A DNA stretch of 5,967 bases from DAOUGC01 sp034429695 (lineage in GTDB: Bacteria > Chloroflexota > Anaerolineae > Anaerolineales > Anaerolineaceae): the NCBI GenBank assembly GCA_034429695.1, contig DAOUGC010000174.1:1-5967 (forward strand), read 5' to 3'. A program made the position numbers and the translations under genes. Shown here piece after piece: positions 5,906-5,967 of the stretch; the first letter of the stretch is position 1; each line of letters starts with the position of its first letter. The notes below the pieces were generated by a model. It did not search any database and was not told where the DNA came from. It was given only the letters and a program-made list of their open reading frames with translations.

Positions 5906-5967
5906 CAGCCAAATTGTAGCAGTCTTTTGCCTGTGTGCCGATATGTTGAAAGCTTTGCATCATTACG
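5901..5967 (+). CDS. Transposase N-terminus (probably IS982 family), 3' end beyond window
   Basis: Only the first 22 codons are inside the window: MDSQIVAVFCLCADMLKALH and two more residues (His, Tyr). The pattern of an N-terminal Ile-Val-Ala-Val-Phe-Cys helix followed by Asp-x-Leu-Lys-Ala-Leu resembles IS982-type DDE transposases that I recall from cyanobacteria and Chloroflexota; no catalytic residue is within view. The start is set by ATG at 5901 with GGAGG (5891-5895) five bases upstream. It is the only plus-strand gene and diverges from the lipoprotein gene, whose ATG is 157 bases away. Translation is probably limited by the inverted repeat that covers its SD and start codon. The reading frame is solid; the family name is tentative. 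Confidence 0.68.
   Translation, partial: MDSQIVAVFCLCADMLKALHHY

Larger units (their letters stand above)
5807..5967 (+). mobile_element. Left end of an insertion sequence (IS982-like?), cut by the window edge
   Basis: The segment holds a transposase start with a short non-coding leader, as at the left end of an IS. The left boundary is a guess: CCCAAGTTGCTACC from 5807 looks like a terminal inverted repeat, and a small hairpin (GCTAC 5815-5819, GTAGC 5826-5830) follows. The right end lies outside, so neither the inverted repeats nor a target duplication can be confirmed. The family is suggested only by the transposase N-terminus. Confidence 0.5.

Noticed and set aside
5775..5963. Minus-strand open frame across the IS leader and transposase start
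   Set aside because: It is antisense to the transposase start and overlaps the lipoprotein promoter, with no SD or recognisable protein features.

Overview
The window looks like a stretch of chromosome from a bacterium of the phylum Chloroflexota, probably Anaerolineae or a close relative. This is inferred from style, not from a marker gene. The main hints are a lipoprotein with a long Thr/Pro/Ala-rich linker, a Gram-positive-type SOS box (GAAC-N4-GTTC) and the gene mix. Base composition is mid-GC. Every gene except the one at the right edge is on the minus strand, so it reads from right to left.

Layout from right to left. (1) At the right edge, 5901-5967 on the plus strand, is the first part of a transposase. 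It has its own Shine-Dalgarno site and a long inverted repeat over its ribosome binding site; the insertion sequence probably begins near 5807. (2) 4784-5743 encodes a secreted lipoprotein with a CBM9-like domain. It has a clean promoter (TATAAT at 5778-5783), a strong SD and an intrinsic terminator at 4733-4765. (3) An extended -10 promoter (TGA-TATAAT) directly follows that terminator. It drives a tightly packed operon: two ABC-2 type permeases (3892-4683 and 3081-3890), their ATPase (2092-3078) and a GT14-type glycosyltransferase (1184-2080). Gaps between these genes are 1, 2 and 11 bases, so they are probably translationally coupled. (4) dinB (DNA polymerase IV) starts at 1136 and runs off the left edge. 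Its promoter carries a LexA-type operator and appears to give a leaderless mRNA.

How the genes work together. The two permeases and the ATPase form a complete exporter of the COG4586/COG4587/COG3694 type. The co-transcribed GT14-like enzyme suggests, as inference only, that the cargo or a neighbouring envelope component is glycosylated. The CBM9-like lipoprotein next door would sit on the outer face of the membrane, but it has its own promoter and terminator. dinB belongs to the SOS response and is probably an unrelated neighbour, although no terminator separates it from the operon. No tRNA, rRNA or CRISPR array was seen. No stretch longer than about 160 bases lacks a gene.
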